Source: Scatavimonas merdipullorum
Lineage (GTDB): Bacteria; Bacillota; Clostridia; Oscillospirales; Acutalibacteraceae
Length of the DNA: 11,271 bases
NCBI GenBank assembly: GCA_018712865.1
Contig: DVGH01000019.1
Coordinates: forward strand, 1 to 11,271
Direction of reading: 5' to 3'
The notes below the pieces were generated by a model that made no database searches, was not told where the DNA came from, and saw nothing but the letters and a program-made list of their open reading frames with translations. Position numbers and translations under genes: made by a program. How positions within the stretch are numbered: the stretch's first letter is position 1; the number at the start of each line of letters is the position of its first letter. This document shows positions 1 through 6,288 of the stretch, in pieces.

Positions 1-1
1 T

Positions 2-30
2 TTTTTGAAAAAATTATGCTATATTATAAT
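2..30 (+). promoter_or_regulatory. Probable amylase promoter (-10 only clear)
   Basis: A perfect -10 hexamer TATAAT lies at 25-30, about 70 bp before the amylase start. No good -35 at 17 bp is visible; the best is a T-rich TTTTTG at 2-7, cut close by the window edge. The TTGAAA at 5-10 would leave only a 14-bp spacer, which is too short. The assignment rests on the -10 match and its position in front of the gene. Confidence 0.4.
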
Positions 31-99
31 AAAAGTAGAAAGTTTTTCTGCTTTTCTATTGAAATAACAAAAATTTTGTTTTAAGAAAGGGTGTTTTTT

Positions 100-1890
100 T
101 TGAAAAAGCTGACGGCATTGCTTCTTGCATGTATCCTTTTATGTGGGATTGCGGTCACGGCCACGGCAGAATCGCCTTACCCGTTGCGGCAAAAGACAGA
201 CATGGAAGAAAAGCGCGGTGTTTATTATGAGATTTTTGTGCGTTCCTTTGCAGATTCCGACGGCGACGGCGTTGGGGATTTCAACGGTGTTACGGCAAAG
301 CTGGATTATTTAAAGGATTTAGGGATAGAGGGCATCTGGCTTATGCCGATCAACGCATCTGATTCTTATCACGGCTATGATGTAACAGACTATTATACGG
401 TCAACGAAGATTACGGTACAGAGGCGGACTTTCAAACGCTGCTTGACGAAGCACATAAGCGCGGAATCAAGATTATCATGGATTTTGTTATCAACCATAC
501 CAGCAGCAACCATCCGTGGTTTAGAAGCTCCAGAAATGTAGACAGCGAATACAGGGATTACTATACATGGGTTTCTTCCAGCGATCCCGATTATGATCCC
601 TCCGACCGATCCGACTGGGGCTCCAATGTATGGCAGCGCGGCAGCGGCGGCTATTATTACTATGGCATGTTTTCAAGCGGTATGCCCGACCTGAATTATG
701 AAAACCCAAAGGTCAGGCAGGAAGTGATCAGCGCTGCGCAAAAATGGCTGGAAATGGGCGTGGACGGGTTCCGTCTGGATGCGGCTATGCATATTTACGG
801 CAATCATGAGCAAAAGCACATTACACAGACCAATCTTTATAAAAATTTGGAATGGTGGAACGAATTTGCCATTGCCTGCGAGGAAGTAAACCCGGACGTT
901 TACCTTGTAGGTGAGGCATGGAAAGATGACGAAGCACTGGCAGAGTATGCGCAGCCTTTTGACACAAAATTCAACTTTGCGTTTGAAGAAAACATGATCG
1001 ACCGGGTCACCAGTGAAAACGCCATGCTGGATTCTTCAACGTCTTTGGCCGCTTTTTTAGAGGACGTGCTCAACCAGCATTATGCAGCAGATGCGCAGTA
1101 CCTCGACGGTGTGTTCGGAACCAATCATGACCAAAACAGAATTATGTCAACGGTAGAAAATGAACAGCAGGCAAAGCTTGTTGCCAATATTTATATGACG
1201 CTCGACGGTAACCCGTATATTTATTATGGCGAAGAGATCGGCATGAGGGGACAAAAGCCAGACGAGCGCATACGTGAACCCTTTAAATGGACGGACGACG
1301 GCTCTGATATGGATACCGACTGGACAAGTAATATTTCCAACCGGAATACCATTTCGCTTTCTGAACAAATGGAGGATGAAAATTCCCTTTATCATTACTA
1401 TAAGGAGCTGATTGCTACAAGAAAAGCCAGTGCAGCGCTTACACAAGGCAAATATACATCTGTTGACGCGGGGAATAACAGTATCATGGCCTATACGCGT
1501 ACCTATCAAAATGAAAAGGTTTATGTATATCATAATTTTTCCGGCTCTTCCGTTACCCTTAACATCCCAGAAGTAGCAGGAGGCGAAGTGCTCTTTAAAG
1601 CAAGCGGTGATACAAACCTTAACGGCAATACCGTCACGCTTGGCGCTTATTCCAGTATTTTTATCCAAACACAGGAAGATCCACAGGAGCTTCAGCTTGG
1701 CGATGTAAATAACGACGGTTCTGTCACCGTTGGCGATGTATTGCTGATCCAAAAACATGTTGCACACCAGGAAGTTCTTGCAGGGGTATACTATACGGCT
1801 GCCGATGTGGATCGCAGCGGAACAGTCGATCTGAAAGACGTGCTGCTGGTCCAAAAAAAGATTGCAAATATGATCCCCGATTTCAGCTAA
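100..1890 (+). CDS. Secreted GH13 alpha-amylase with C-terminal type I dockerin
   Basis: Predicted endo-acting alpha-glucan hydrolase, exported. I place the start at TTG 100, not GTG 91: AGAAAGG ends at 90, leaving 9 nt to TTG but none to GTG. This gives 596 residues beginning MKKLTALLLACILL, a signal peptide with likely cleavage after ...TATA (about residue 23). GH13 signatures follow in order (numbering from TTG): DFVINH at 128-133, MPDLN at 195-199, GFRLDAA with nucleophile D227, GEAW with acid/base E272, and TNHDQ with D344. A beta-rich C domain runs to about 525. Residues 534-588 form two dockerin calcium-loop repeats (GDVNNDGS... and ADVDRSGT...), so the enzyme probably binds a cohesin on a scaffoldin or the cell surface. 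The MPDLN motif is typical of the neopullulanase/maltogenic side of GH13, so pullulan or cyclodextrin activity is possible. Catalytic residues are all present. A terminator follows directly, so it is probably monocistronic. Confidence 0.93.
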   Translation: MKKLTALLLACILLCGIAVTATAESPYPLRQKTDMEEKRGVYYEIFVRSFADSDGDGVGDFNGVTAKLDYLKDLGIEGIWLMPINASDSYHGYDVTDYYTVNEDYGTEADFQTLLDEAHKRGIKIIMDFVINHTSSNHPWFRSSRNVDSEYRDYYTWVSSSDPDYDPSDRSDWGSNVWQRGSGGYYYYGMFSSGMPDLNYENPKVRQEVISAAQKWLEMGVDGFRLDAAMHIYGNHEQKHITQTNLYKNLEWWNEFAIACEEVNPDVYLVGEAWKDDEALAEYAQPFDTKFNFAFEENMIDRVTSENAMLDSSTSLAAFLEDVLNQHYAADAQYLDGVFGTNHDQNRIMSTVENEQQAKLVANIYMTLDGNPYIYYGEEIGMRGQKPDERIREPFKWTDDGSDMDTDWTSNISNRNTISLSEQMEDENSLYHYYKELIATRKASAALTQGKYTSVDAGNNSIMAYTRTYQNEKVYVYHNFSGSSVTLNIPEVAGGEVLFKASGDTNLNGNTVTLGAYSSIFIQTQEDPQELQLGDVNNDGSVTVGDVLLIQKHVAHQEVLAGVYYTAADVDRSGTVDLKDVLLVQKKIANMIPDFS

Positions 1891-1925
1891 TTGCAAGCGA
1901 TTGGTTCAAATAAAAATGCAGTATA

Positions 1926-1962
1926 AAAACTGCCGCAGTAAATATGACTGCGGCAGTTTTTT
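1926..1962. terminator. Bidirectional rho-independent terminator
   Basis: A perfect 14-bp stem (1926-1939 with 1947-1960, core CTGCCGCAG) has a 7-nt loop and is followed by a T run. The left arm is preceded by A residues, so the minus-strand transcript also ends in U residues. It can stop the amylase transcript 36 bp after its stop codon and any minus-strand transcript coming from the VOC/GNAT side. Confidence 0.93.
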
Positions 1963-2041
1963 GCATAAATTCTTTATCGGAAGCGTTCAAATTGTACTAC
2001 ACCAAGCTCCCAAATGAAAAGGGCCCGATGAAAACGGCAAA

Positions 2042-2335
2042 TTAGATCCAGGTTTTCTTTACCAAAGCGTATATTTTCATATCCAATACTTTTCCATTTT
2101 TGACTGCGTTGCTGTGCAGGGTTCCCTCAAATTGAAAACCTGCCTTTTCCAAAACTATATCGTTTATTGTAATAGCAAAAGCAAATGTTTTGGATTTATC
2201 TGCCGATAAAATAGATGTAATAACTTCTTCTGCATCCTTTTCTGTATATGGGCATGGCAGTCCGTCACCAAATTATTCAAAATCTTCTGATTGTTTAATA
2301 TTTTTGCCAGTTAAACTTTATCTTAATTTCTCCAT
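2042..2335 (-). pseudogene. Decayed GNAT-family N-acetyltransferase
   Basis: This is a broken acetyltransferase. On the minus strand an uninterrupted frame from 2266 to the stop at 2042 reads LPCPYTEKDAEE..., then FAFAITIND, then directly VLEKAGFQFEGTL and VLDMKIYALVKK. The first and last parts match the ends of a common GNAT type. The roughly 75-80 residues normally between them, including the acetyl-CoA-binding motif A (R/QxxGxG/A), are absent, with an apparently in-frame deletion junction near 2158/2159. Upstream of 2266 the homologous text continues in another frame (LAKILNNQKILNNL), so at least one base has been lost near 2265-2270, and further stops interrupt the reading back to an ATG at 2335. 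Intact relatives are about 170 residues; about 98 codons remain here. It cannot make a working enzyme. The family call comes from recognised motifs, not a search. Confidence 0.75.
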
Positions 2336-2378
2336 TTTCGGATTATGCAGTCCATATATGCTTTCCTGAAATTCTAAT

Positions 2379-2795
2379 TTAATAATTTCCTGTTATTTCT
2401 AGAACATTTCCATCCGGATCAATAATATTAAAATAATAATAAGGCATATGCACATTTACATAAAGTATTTCTGATACTTCACCAATGGATAAATCCTTTA
2501 TCCGCTGATATTCAGCTTTTAAATCATCAACTTCAAAATTAAATATGACAATATTATTTTTTTTAGGAATATCAATTTTATGAAAATCATTTAAATAAGC
2601 CTGATTAAAGTGAATTGTATCAGCTTCTTTAATCAATTTTTCATCATATTTACTATTATAAAGAGCAATTCCGCAATCAAAAGCGATCCATCTATTATCA
2701 TTACAGTAAAGTGGTTCTTGTTGCAAAAGTGCCTTATAAAACTTTAATGATTTTTCCATATCTTCAACACGGATATAAGTTGTTCCCAATTTCAT
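2379..2795 (-). CDS. VOC-family (glyoxalase/bleomycin-resistance fold) protein
   Basis: A 138-residue protein with the two beta-alpha-beta-beta-beta modules of the vicinal oxygen chelate superfamily. Module 1 is residues 3-60 (TTYIRVEDMEKSLKFYKALL) and module 2 is 82-135 (FNFEVDDLKAEYQRI, then the characteristic FNIIDPDGNVLEI). E133 is the usual C-terminal metal ligand. The equivalent N-terminal ligand position (around T5/T6) is not a histidine, so metal binding may be incomplete. Family members are lyases, dioxygenases or drug-binding proteins; nothing here picks a substrate. The start at 2795 has AGGAG about 8 nt upstream. Base composition is strongly AT-rich compared with the alcohol dehydrogenase operon, which suggests separate acquisition. 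A weak possible -10 (TACAAT, minus strand, 2833-2838) lies about 40 bp upstream. It reads toward the GNAT relic and the terminator at 1926-1962. Confidence 0.85.
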   Translation of the reverse strand: MKLGTTYIRVEDMEKSLKFYKALLQQEPLYCNDNRWIAFDCGIALYNSKYDEKLIKEADTIHFNQAYLNDFHKIDIPKKNNIVIFNFEVDDLKAEYQRIKDLSIGEVSEILYVNVHMPYYYFNIIDPDGNVLEITGNY

Positions 2796-3243
2796 AATTT
2801 TTGCTCCTATAAATTCCCTCTTTATATGTTCGATTGTACCACACTATGTTCCGAAAAAAAAGTATAATATAACCCAAAAGAAAAGCACCGCCAAAGCGGG
2901 AGCAATTAAAACTGAAAAACATAAATTTCAATACCACAAGTTTATAAGTGGTTATAACCCATACAGGGCTTTCATACAATCCTTAAAAGCTTGAAAATAA
3001 AAGATTTATCGCAATAGATTTGCCTGCTTCATCTATATGGTTTCACACAAGTTTCCCCTTGCTCTGTTAACGTCCAGAGTAAGGCCGCTTTTTGAGTAAG
3101 AATGAAAGGATATCCAAGAAAAATATTGCAATCATTTTGTTCTACAAAAAGCAGAAAAAGGAAAGGAAGGTCGCGCAAATAGGGAAGAAATCAGGGGAAG
3201 CGAGCGGGGGGGGAGGACTCTGCGTTTCTCTTCTTTGTTATCC
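2796..3243. other. AT-rich non-coding or relic stretch
   Basis: No convincing gene is visible in about 450 bp. On the plus strand a frame stays open to a stop at 2992-2994, reading ...KKSTAKAGAIKTEKHKFQ... and SGYNPYRAFIQSLKA. It looks protein-like but has no start codon or ribosome site between 2796 and 2994, so it may be the tail of a lost gene. The minus-strand frame over the same bases (2764-2979) overlaps the VOC start and lacks a ribosome site. Other marks are a dyad TTATAA-N4-TTATAA at 2942-2957, a small hairpin at 3062-3079 and a run of eight G at 3206-3213. A remnant of a mobile element is possible but unproven. Confidence 0.5.
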
Positions 3244-4122
3244 CTATTTATATAATTGTTTTTTCAATTCGTCTAATAATAATTCTGCTATGGGGGTAAA
3301 TACCTGATATTTTTTCCAAATCACAAACATCTTTGTTTCAAGTAAAGGCTTTAACGGCCGAAAACACAGTTCGCTATCTGTGCCTGTATCTACAAGGTTA
3401 TCAAAAGAGAGCATATATCCAAGCCCTTCTTTTACAAAAACAGAACCGTTGTACACAAGGTTTACTGTGCCGGAAAGATTGAGCGTATCTGCCCTTTCTC
3501 CACACCAACGGGGAATATCCACCTGCATTGCCTGTGCGGAGCAAATCAATTCCAGACCGGCCAGATCGTCAAAGCATATGCTTTCTTTTTTTGCAAGAGT
3601 GTCATCTCTCTTCATAACAAGTCCCCAGGTGTTCGCTTCGGGTATTTCCAAGTAATTATACTTGGAAAGATTCGGCGGTTCCACAATGACAGCAAAGTCT
3701 ATCAACCCTCTATCCAATCGTTCCACCACCTGTTCTGTGTTCCCGCTGGTAAGATGGTAGCGGAACAGTGGATAGCTCTTCTTAAATACTTTGATTGTCC
3801 GTGCCAGATATTTGATCTGGTGCGATTCTGCACAGCCAATATGTACCTCGCCGCCTGTAATATCGTCAAGCGCCTTAAATTCGTCAGCCGTCTTGTCCAC
3901 CATACCCAGAATATCCTCAGCCCTTTTTCGCAGAAGCATCCCCTCGTCCGTTAAACTGAGGCTCGTACTGCCTCTGCGAAAAAGTTTTTTTCCAAGCTCC
4001 TGCTCCAGATCTTTCATTTGCTTTGACAAAGTGGGCTGTGAAACATGGAGCGTTTCAGCCGCCCGGGACATATTTCCAGCTCTTGCAATCTCTAAAAAAT
4101 AGCGCAAAACACGAATTTCCAT
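3244..4122 (-). CDS. LysR-family transcriptional regulator
   Basis: A 292-residue LysR-type regulator of normal family length. The N-terminal winged helix-turn-helix is residues 1-60: FLEIARAGNMSRAAETLHVS, then QPTLSKQMKDLEQELGKKLF, then SLSLTDEG. A linker helix follows to about 88, then a periplasmic-binding-protein-like effector domain from about 90 to 290 (GEVHIGCAES onward). The start ATG at 4122 has AGGAG about 9 nt upstream. It is transcribed away from the operon beginning at 4262; the 139-bp gap holds its own promoter, a perfect dyad overlapping that promoter and the operon promoter. The standard reading is that it represses itself and, with a small co-inducer, activates the divergent operon. 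The inducer is unknown. No clear terminator follows its stop at 3244. Confidence 0.95.
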   Translation of the reverse strand: MEIRVLRYFLEIARAGNMSRAAETLHVSQPTLSKQMKDLEQELGKKLFRRGSTSLSLTDEGMLLRKRAEDILGMVDKTADEFKALDDITGGEVHIGCAESHQIKYLARTIKVFKKSYPLFRYHLTSGNTEQVVERLDRGLIDFAVIVEPPNLSKYNYLEIPEANTWGLVMKRDDTLAKKESICFDDLAGLELICSAQAMQVDIPRWCGERADTLNLSGTVNLVYNGSVFVKEGLGYMLSFDNLVDTGTDSELCFRPLKPLLETKMFVIWKKYQVFTPIAELLLDELKKQLYK

Positions 4123-4154
4123 AGGCGTTCTCTCCTAAAACATCTGTTGCAATC

Positions 4155-4183
4155 AGTATAAGTAAAAGTGTTATTCTTGTCAA
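4155..4183 (-). promoter_or_regulatory. LysR gene promoter
   Basis: On the minus strand a perfect -35 TTGACA (4183-4178) is followed by a 17-bp spacer and -10 TATACT (4160-4155). It lies about 35 bp ahead of the LysR start codon. The -35 sits at the centre of the dyad at 4168-4192, which predicts self-repression when the regulator is bound. Confidence 0.85.
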
Positions 4184-4192
4184 GAATAACAC
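4168..4192. promoter_or_regulatory. LysR operator (perfect dyad, T-N11-A)
   Basis: A perfect 11-bp inverted repeat, GTGTTATTCTT then GTC then AAGAATAACAC. Its core contains the T-N11-A signature of LysR sites (T4174 to A4186). Its centre at 4180 lies about 66 bp before the predicted transcription start of the divergent operon (about 4246), the usual position of the LysR recognition site, and it covers the -35 of the lysR-type gene. Confidence 0.88.
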
Positions 4193-4210
4193 GATATAAA
4201 ATATAAATAT

Positions 4211-4239
4211 TAGACATATCAAAAATGGGCGCCTATAAT
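4211..4239 (+). promoter_or_regulatory. Promoter of the ADH/acetyltransferase/AKR operon
   Basis: A -35 TAGACA (4211-4216), exactly 17 bp of spacer and a perfect -10 TATAAT (4234-4239), giving a start near 4246. Only ~16 nt separate this from the first codon, with AGGAGGTG between, so the leader is very short. The -35 differs from consensus at its second base, fitting a promoter that needs an activator. Confidence 0.83.
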
Positions 4240-4261
4240 AAAAGCATAGGAGGTGCAAAAA

Positions 4262-4495
4262 ATGGCAGAAGCATCCGATACGCTTGGTATGGTTTACCAA
4301 AATTTAAAGGACGCAGGCTGTGATAAGCAGACCACAGAGGAATGTATGACCCTTGTAAAGAAGGGGGACTACAATGGGCTGTTGCCCATTCTTTTTAAAT
4401 ATCGAAAAGCGTTGCTTGGCACAGTACGCCTTGGGCAGAAGCAAATTGACTGCCTGGATTATCTGATCTATAAAATTCAAAAGGAAACGGTTTAG
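4262..4495 (+). CDS. Small conserved-looking protein of unknown function
   Basis: A 77-residue protein, first gene of the operon. I choose ATG 4262 because AGGAGG lies at 4248-4253, and the alternative GTG at 4253 falls inside that site. The sequence is helical in character. Residues 1-35 include AGCDKQTTEECMTLVKKGD. Residues 40-77 (LLPILFKYRKALLGTVRLGQ then KQIDCLDYLIYKIQKE) resemble the C-terminal dimerisation helices of MerR-family regulators, without any DNA-binding domain. There is no signal peptide, membrane segment or metal motif; there are three cysteines (near 17, 26 and 65). Similar small proteins seem, from memory, to sit beside redox genes in Clostridia. Its stop codon overlaps the ribosome site of the next gene, so the two are translated in close coupling. 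A role as a helical adaptor or partner of the LysR protein is only a guess. Confidence 0.8.
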   Translation: MAEASDTLGMVYQNLKDAGCDKQTTEECMTLVKKGDYNGLLPILFKYRKALLGTVRLGQKQIDCLDYLIYKIQKETV

Positions 4496-4507
4496 GAGGA
4501 ATGATTT

Positions 4508-5683
4508 ATGAACATGAATTTTGATTTTAACAACCCCACAAGAATTTTATTTGGCAGCGGAAAGCTCCGTGAACTAAGCAGCCAGCCTATGCCTGGGAAA
4601 AAGGCGCTTTTGTTGCTGTCAGGCGGTAAATCGGCAAAGGTAAGCGGTGCCTATGACCGCACGTTGGAGCAGCTTGATAAAGCTGGTGTGCAAGTGGCCG
4701 AATTTGCCAAAGTCATGGAAAATCCGATAAAAGAAATGGTAATGGAAGGCGCGGCCTTCGCACGTGAGAATGGCTGTGACTTTATCGTGGCCTTGGGCGG
4801 CGGCGCGGTGCTGGATTCTGCCGTGGCGGTTGCGGCGATGGCCACCAACTCCGGCGATCTGTGGGACTATGTAAGCGGCGGAACGGGAAAAGGCAAGCCG
4901 CTTGCCAATCCCGGCTTGCCGATTGTAACGATCCCCCTTACCGCCGGAACCGGCTCTGAGGTCAATTGCTGGGGTGTTATCTCCAATTTGGCAACCAAAG
5001 AAAAAATCGGTTTTGGTGATTCCACGCTGGTTCCGGTGCTTGCCATTGTTGATCCGGAACTGATGAAAACCGTTCCCCAAAAATATACTGCCTATCAGGG
5101 CTTTGACGCGCTCTTCCATAATACAGAGGTGATGATGTCGGGCGGTGTAAATATCCTGAGTGAAGCGATCGCCCTGTCTGCTATTGAGAATATCGCCCAG
5201 TATTTACCCCGCGCAGTCAAGGATGGCGACGATCTGGAAGCGCGGGAGCGTGTTGCTTATGGCAGTACGATGGCCGGTATCAGTATGCAGCTCACCAGCA
5301 CAACTGCACAGCACAGTATGGAACACGCCATGAGCGCCTATCATCACAATCTGCCCCACGGTGCCGGACTTATTATGATTTCCAAAGCCTTTGCAGAGTT
5401 CTTTATCGAAAGACACGCTTGCGACGGGCAGTTTGTCAAGATGGCACGGGCTATGGGAATAAAAAATGCCGACAAACCGAAAGATTTCATTACAGCTCTT
5501 GTAAAATTACAGGAAGCATGCGGCGTTGCAGACTTAAAGATGAGCGACTACGGTATTACCACTGATGAATTTATGACGCTTGCCGTCAATGCCCGTGAGA
5601 CGATGGGCGGTCTGTTCCTGGCAAATCCCTGCCCCATGTCCGACGAAGAATGCGCCGGTATTTTTGAAAAATCTTATCGATGA
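4508..5683 (+). CDS. Iron-containing alcohol dehydrogenase
   Basis: A 391-residue group III (Fe-dependent) alcohol dehydrogenase; these cytoplasmic NAD(P)H enzymes interconvert aldehydes or ketones and alcohols. The N-terminal Rossmann-like domain has the nucleotide motif GGGAVLDSA (97-105) and TAGTGSE (145-151). The helical domain has the metal site: D200 and H204 in GFDALFHNTE, then H273 and H284 in MEHAMSAYHHNLPHGAG. The spacing H273-H284 is shorter than the usual FucO/AdhB pattern and fits the clostridial subgroup whose text reads LPHGAGLIMIS. Length and motifs are complete. Start ATG 4508 has AGGAGG (4494-4499) overlapping the stop of the 77-residue gene; ATG 4514 is less well placed. 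The substrate is not readable from sequence. Its partner genes suggest reduction of a reactive carbonyl or formation of a modified alcohol. Confidence 0.94.
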   Translation: MNMNFDFNNPTRILFGSGKLRELSSQPMPGKKALLLLSGGKSAKVSGAYDRTLEQLDKAGVQVAEFAKVMENPIKEMVMEGAAFARENGCDFIVALGGGAVLDSAVAVAAMATNSGDLWDYVSGGTGKGKPLANPGLPIVTIPLTAGTGSEVNCWGVISNLATKEKIGFGDSTLVPVLAIVDPELMKTVPQKYTAYQGFDALFHNTEVMMSGGVNILSEAIALSAIENIAQYLPRAVKDGDDLEARERVAYGSTMAGISMQLTSTTAQHSMEHAMSAYHHNLPHGAGLIMISKAFAEFFIERHACDGQFVKMARAMGIKNADKPKDFITALVKLQEACGVADLKMSDYGITTDEFMTLAVNARETMGGLFLANPCPMSDEECAGIFEKSYR

Positions 5684-5700
5684 TAAGGAGACAACCCCCT

Positions 5701-6288
5701 ATGGAATTAAATGAATTTTTAGCCTATATGAACGCTGGAAAAAGGGTAGTCGCCGGATCGGAAGCGCACCGGTATATGACAAAATCAGCATTTGAAGCAA
5801 TGAAGGTCACTTCCGTTCTCAATCAGAGCTATCACGAGCCGGAGGAAATCAGAAAGCTGATGGAGCGTTTAATAGGAAAACCGGTGGATAAAACCTTTAC
5901 GCTATTTCCGCCTTTCTATACGGACTGCGGCAAAAACATACACATCGGCAAAAATGTTTTTATCAACTGCTGCTGCCACTTCCAGGATCAGGGTGGTATC
6001 TACATTGGCGATGGAACGCTGATTGGCTCCCATGTGGTGCTTGCGACTATTAACCACGGCCAAAATCCGGCGGAACGCGCCGATAACCTGCCCGCCCCGA
6101 TTCGCATTGGAAAAAAGGTCTGGATTGGATCACAATCCACCATCCTGCCCGGTACAACCATCGGGGATGGGGCCATTGTCGCAGCGGGTGCGGTCGTAGC
6201 AAAGGATGTGCCGCCGAATGCGATCGTGGGCGGTGTTCCCGCGAAGATTATTAAAACGATCTCGGACACAAAGGAAGGTGCAAAATGA
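5701..6288 (+). CDS. Maltose/galactoside-type O-acetyltransferase (left-handed beta-helix)
   Basis: A 195-residue acetyl-CoA-dependent O-acetyltransferase of the Maa/LacA/NodL type; these cytoplasmic trimers acetylate sugar or small-molecule hydroxyls. An N-terminal helical Mac domain (1-60) is followed by hexapeptide repeats from about 75 to 180, including IHIGKNVFIN, IYIGDGTLIGS and IRIGKKVWIGSQSTILPGTT. The probable catalytic histidine is H119 in TINHGQNP, at the place of LacA H115. The C-terminus IVGGVPAKIIKTI is the family's usual end. I choose ATG 5701 because AAGGAG lies at 5685-5690; the upstream in-frame ATG at 5680 precedes that site. It begins 17 bp after the dehydrogenase stop. 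Its last codons overlap the next gene by ATGA. A natural idea is acetylation of an alcohol made by the neighbouring reductases, or plain detoxification; neither is shown. Confidence 0.92.
   Translation: MELNEFLAYMNAGKRVVAGSEAHRYMTKSAFEAMKVTSVLNQSYHEPEEIRKLMERLIGKPVDKTFTLFPPFYTDCGKNIHIGKNVFINCCCHFQDQGGIYIGDGTLIGSHVVLATINHGQNPAERADNLPAPIRIGKKVWIGSQSTILPGTTIGDGAIVAAGAVVAKDVPPNAIVGGVPAKIIKTISDTKEGAK

Noticed and set aside
1147..1896. 249-codon open frame on the minus strand inside the amylase gene
   Set aside because: It lies opposite a gene with all GH13 motifs, has no ribosome site, and its translation (rich in Ile, Cys, Phe without domain pattern) looks like a shadow.
1891..1904. Catabolite-repression (cre) box-like TTGCAAGCGATTGG after the amylase stop
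   Set aside because: The left half matches the cre pattern but the right half lacks the required CA, and the place after the gene is wrong for amylase control.
2942..2957. TTATAA-N4-TTATAA dyad as a regulator site
   Set aside because: Each half is itself a palindrome of A/T, common by chance in AT-rich DNA, and no promoter or supported gene lies beside it.
2764..2979. 71-codon minus-strand frame upstream of the VOC gene
   Set aside because: It overlaps the VOC start in another frame, has no ribosome site, and the opposite strand over the same bases looks more protein-like.
3092..3307. 71-codon plus-strand frame with TTG start
   Set aside because: No ribosome site, runs through the eight-G run and overlaps the end of the LysR gene on the other strand.
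4619..5119. 166-codon minus-strand frame inside the alcohol dehydrogenase gene
   Set aside because: Antisense to a well-supported enzyme; no ribosome site and no recognisable motif.
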